NCBI GenBank assembly: GCA_019914995.1
Contig: CM034127.1
Location: forward strand, 10,912,001 to 10,976,000
From: Acanthochlamys bracteata
Lineage: Eukaryota; Streptophyta; Magnoliopsida; Pandanales; Velloziaceae
Reading direction: 5' to 3'
Length of the DNA: 64,000 nt
Part shown: piece by piece, positions 60,529 through 64,000 of the stretch
Layout of the letters: the number at the start of each line of letters is the position of its first letter
How positions within the stretch are numbered: position 1 is the stretch's first letter
Made by a program: the position numbers and the translations under genes
The notes under the pieces: model-generated
Database searches by the model: none
What the model was told of the DNA's origin: nothing
What the model saw: the letters and a program-made list of their open reading frames with translations, nothing else

Positions 60529-63141
60529 GCATCAGACACATTGTTTACATGGGCAGATTTACAGGCCAAACTGAATGGGGAACTGCTAAAAATCTAGGAA
60601 ATTTTATTAATCGTGTATTGAGCTTTGTTGCTAAACCTCAAGGTTAGTTTGAAACACCTTCAGCTTGAATCTTGCATTGAGTTTCTGTTTTTGAATTTTA
60701 TTTCTTCTCATTATTACAGGTTCTGGGTATGACTCCGTTATTCCTGACGCTAAGGGTGCCGAATTACATTCTCCTACAAAATCCCTTGCAGATAAGGTTG
60801 CAGAGTATGCTGCTGAGTATGTTAATGCCATGGAGAAGGTGATATTCTCTTTTGAGTTGTATACCGTCTTTCCAAGCATTTTATTCAAATGAATTTTCTC
60901 TTAGGAGAGATGTTTTTGCATTATTACAGGTTAAGCTTAAGCATGGTTTGAAATTTGCAATGAGGGAAATGCCTACTTACAGGTCAGTGAATATGTTTTT
61001 GTAATAATATTTCCTCATTTCACTCATATTCAGTCTTACAGTTACTGACCACTGCTTGGTGATTGGCATTATATAGGATAGTCAGTTCTGGAGACTATGA
61101 TCCTGCCACTTGCTCTATTGTAATAAAAACTTCAGCTGGACTTGTTTATCTTCTTGCATCTCTGCTCGAACCTTTTATGCCATCTTTCTCTTCCGAAGTA
61201 AGCTATCACCATTGCAGCTAATCTGGGGTATTTGGACATCAAGCCTGAGGGCTTAAAATGCGTCTTCATGACTGTAGGTGCTAAGGCAGCTGAATGTAAC
61301 ACCAGAATCATATCTTGTGTTCTGTGACGAGCATGGAGACACAACAACAATCAGGTCACCTTGGGAATTTTTACCCTCTGGTCATAAAATAGGGAAACCT
61401 GAGCCAATGTTCAAGGAACTGGTACTTCACATTTTAGCAATCAAATCCTGATGCCAATAGATGTTATCACTTGTTGAACGCATTGATTTCCGATATTTTG
61501 TGGTGCTTGCGTAACCTAACAGTCTCCTGATTTTATGCAGAAAGATGAAGATGTGGAATATTTGAGGGAAAAATTTTCTGGAAGTCAAGCTGATAGAAAT
61601 GAAAAAGCAAAAAGTGATGCTGATCAAGTTGCTGAGCAGATAAAAAGTACAAAACTTTCAGGTATCTATTGTGTGTTCTAGAATTGCATTCTTTTTTAGG
61701 AATACTACATGCAGATGTACTTCTAATTGTTTCTGCAATTTGATAATGCGCAAGAGGATGGTCTATATGATGGTCAAAGCACCATAAGAAAGTAGTGGTC
61801 CACATATAAAGAACTAGGTTACCTGTGTAACCCCCTCACTGTTGTGGATCATCATAATTATTATTGTCCAAAGTAAATCTTAAATCATGATTAGATGGAG
61901 ATGAATTTAGTCAACTGGCTATTAATAGCTGACAGAATTAATTTTTGTGATGGCATTTCAAACTTGCTTCAAATACATTCTCTGTAATCTAGTCATTGGG
62001 AAATGAATCACTCGATGGCCATAGGTTGTTTGTATAATTTGTCTAGCCCTCCGGACCATAAAAACTAGCAGGAGGTGAGTGCATTTGGGGTGCAATATTT
62101 ATGCTGGCCGTAGAATTTATAATGTAGTACGTAGATTGGGTCATTGAGGTCCTCATTTTGAAAAGTTAATAGATTGCACCAGCACCAATTGAGTATGTGG
62201 ATACTTGTTATATTGATGCTATCCTAGAACCTTTTGTACTGTTAAGGAGTTGCATATATGTTTTTAAAATTTTAACCTGGTAGAAAGATTAAACTAGTTA
62301 GAGCAGGCAGGGACCCAGGGCTGTAAGTTATTTGGTTTCTTTCTTAGAGTTGAGCATTTGTAAGATTTGGCTAGAATTGGATTAACTGCTACCAGCCATA
62401 TTTGTTTCCTACAAGTGATTGAAGTTATAAGTGCCTGGGAAAAGTTTTTTGTTGGCCAGTGTAATCAAATGATAACCGAGTTAAAAATGTTAGAGGAGAT
62501 TGATAGGTTTCTACAGAGAACTTTTAAAGGTTTTGGAAAGGATTATGGTTGTTAACTAACGTGACAATATTTGATGCTTGAAGATCTAGCGTCAGCATAT
62601 TTACCTGTACACGACACCTAAGTTTGAGCACAAACAATGTAGCTCTTCATTTTTGAGCAAGCCGTTCTTGTTCCTCTCCTAGGTAGCACCTTCAGCTGTT
62701 TACATTCTTCGCCTTTTCCAAGGTTTATTGAGATAGTATGTATACTTAATAGCAAGACTGGCCTTTTCCTGAAGTATACTGTATTCTGTCCTTAGCTGGG
62801 ATTCACTTGCCATTCACCTTAAGAAAGGTTTTAGAATCAAAGCTTTTCTAGTGCGTAGAGATCCTTAGACTTGTGTTAACTCATTTCACCTGTAATATGC
62901 TTAACTACTGCAGATGGAAGTGCAAAGAAACAAGGCCAGGTTAAGTGTTATGGTAATACAAAATCTAAAGCCAGTGAAGCAGAGATATCCGTATCCGACT
63001 TGACATTCGTGTGGGCCTTATAAAAAAGGTCCAAAAACATCCAGATGCCGATTCGCTTTATGTCGAAGAAATTGATGTTGGAGAGGATTCATCTAGGACA
63101 GTTGTCAGTGGCCTTGTAAAGTACATTCCTCTTGAAGAAAT
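60529..63141 (+). pseudogene. 3' half of a cytosolic methionyl-tRNA synthetase gene, broken and truncated
   Basis: Seven intron-separated exons remain (60529-60642, 60720-60838, 60930-60982, 61077-61197, 61278-61421, 61541-61661, 62914-63141). They encode SDTLFTWADLQAKLNGELL, GNFINRVLSFVAKPQGSGYD, SIVIKTSAGLVYLLASLLEP, PWEFLPSGHKIGKPEPMFKE, SGSQADRNEKAKSDADQ, and the start of the C-terminal tRNA-binding OB fold ([33 protein letters not shown]). These are the anticodon-binding helices and EMAPII/Trbp111-like tail of plant MetRS. The catalytic HIGH/KMSKS half is absent. Frame breaks lie near 60594 (stop TAG 60595), 60963, 61100 and 63003. The tail stops at 63141, where an LTR begins. Introns show it is a DNA-level duplicate, not a retrocopy. 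Confidence 0.88.
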
Positions 63142-63521
63142 TGATACACCTTTCCAACAAATATTGGGTTGTGACAAGCTAACTAGTAAAGTATAATTCA
63201 AAAATAACTAATGCATAAATCTCTCTACCTCCCCTTTGAGACTTACAACTCTTATTTATAACTAAATGAGTAGTTCTTCTACAAAAGAACTCCTATGCCT
63301 ACTGAAGTTTTACTGCCAAAGAACTTCTAAACCATAATGGACTTTTGACTGTGACTGCGCTATCATTAATTAGACTCCTTCAAGGACTTAAACTTCAGCA
63401 AGACTTTTATCATTTAATACTAATTGCTAAGTGACTCTTAGCAATACTACTGCATCTGAATCTTTACAGATAACTGGTGCTACTCTTGCTGTCAGGATTG
63501 ACCGCCGGGACAAGTATTGCA
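63142..63521 (-). repeat. LTR of a minus-strand Ty3/gypsy retrotransposon (3' LTR)
   Basis: On plus the sequence switches from synthetase coding sequence (CTTGAAGAAAT) to TGATACACC at 63142. On the minus strand the unit reads TGCAATACTTG ... GGTGTATCA, the standard TG...CA LTR form, 380 bp. Just inside it, 63527-63545 is purine-rich on minus (AGAAAGAGAAAACAG), as a polypurine tract should be. The five bases before it (GAAAT) are the expected target-site duplication; the other copy is outside the window. Confidence 0.65.
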
Positions 63522-64000
63522 GCTGGTATTCTGTTTTCTCTTTCTAAGAAAATGCCCTTCTTTGTTCTGTTCAGCAATTCCTTGGCCCTGTGCATCACTC
63601 CCCTTCCCTTGAGATTTGGCCTCGTCCTTGGGGCCGTCTTTGGGTAGAGCTTCAATGATGGCTCTGCTAATCAAATTCCGTGATAAGAATTTAGCATTTT
63701 TAAGCTGAGATACATGAAAAATTGGATGAATTTTGGATGTTGAGGGCAATTCCAACCGGTATGCTACTGGTCAAACAGCTTCAATCACGGAGTACGGTCC
63801 ATGGTAACGATACCTTAGCTTGTGGTTCTTTCGCTCAGCTATGGAGGACTGGTGGTAAGGCTGCAACCTAAGTAGTAACTGGTCCCCTGGTTGAAAATGT
63901 TTCTCTCTTCTGTGACTATCAGCAAGCTGTTTCATCCTAATTTGAGCCCGCACAAGGTGAAAGCGCAGCTCCTTGAGAATGTCATCCCGTTCGCGTAGCT
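63522..64000 (-). mobile_element. Ty3/gypsy retrotransposon, 3' end of the polyprotein (integrase C-terminus), degenerate
   Basis: Read on the minus strand from the window edge are the integrase C-terminal segments of plant chromovirus-type elements: an RAQIRMKQLADSHRR helix, a PGDQLLLRLQPY beta strand, and after an in-frame TGA at 63771-63773, AYRLELPSTSKIHPIFHVSQ. The frame then runs on, charged and without recognised domain, into the LTR. The nonsense codon and truncation at the window edge mean function cannot be claimed. The element inserted into the synthetase relic in opposite orientation. Confidence 0.85.

Noticed and set aside
1..64000. CRISPR arrays, operons, phage or bacterial defence systems
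   Set aside because: Introns, gene families and repeats are those of a plant nuclear genome; no regularly spaced repeats or polycistronic gene sets were seen.

Overview
The window is nuclear DNA from a flowering plant, most likely a eudicot. Genes are split by short GT-AG introns. The proteins belong to plant families (PAT1-branch GRAS, CCCH/OST-HTH/RRM, mTERF9, CASP-like, a GID2/SNE-type F-box protein). The gaps are very AT-rich and full of short transposon debris. I cannot name the species. No CRISPR array, rRNA, tRNA or operon-like system was seen, and I found no clearly new biological system. The most notable items are an inverted paralogue pair, genes that look recently broken, and a dense layer of miniature elements.

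Layout: 1-667 (minus) is the N-terminal part of a GRAS regulator, with its 5' leader reaching to about 2.5 kb. 2.6-12.5 kb is AT-rich and gene-poor, with miniature elements and a decayed LRR receptor-kinase fragment. 13.7-16.5 kb (plus) and 18.2-22.0 kb (minus) are two convergent paralogues of a CCCH zinc finger / OST-HTH / RRM RNA-binding protein with matching intron phases. 23.6-26.5 kb (minus) is chloroplast mTERF9, divergent from a 13-exon Rab GDP dissociation inhibitor at 27.4-32.6 kb (plus). A decayed armadillo-repeat gene follows at 33.2-34.5 kb. A small SAM-domain protein with an abutting upstream ORF lies at 36.9-39.5 kb (plus).

Farther right are an unrecognised 134-residue protein (44.8-45.2 kb), a CASP-like four-helix membrane protein gene with a frameshift in exon 1 (47.2-48.8 kb), and an intronless F-box gene (53.8-54.4 kb, minus). 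54.4-60.5 kb is a transposon graveyard with a nested insertion and a CACTA-like end. The window closes with a broken 3' half of a cytosolic methionyl-tRNA synthetase gene (60.5-63.1 kb), cut off by the LTR of a minus-strand Ty3/gypsy element.

The intact genes are ordinary cellular genes with no sign of shared function. They cover transcription, RNA binding, organelle gene expression, vesicle traffic, membrane scaffolding and ubiquitin ligase adaptors. Exon boundaries come from reading splice consensus and frame continuity. Family names come from recalled motifs, not from a search.
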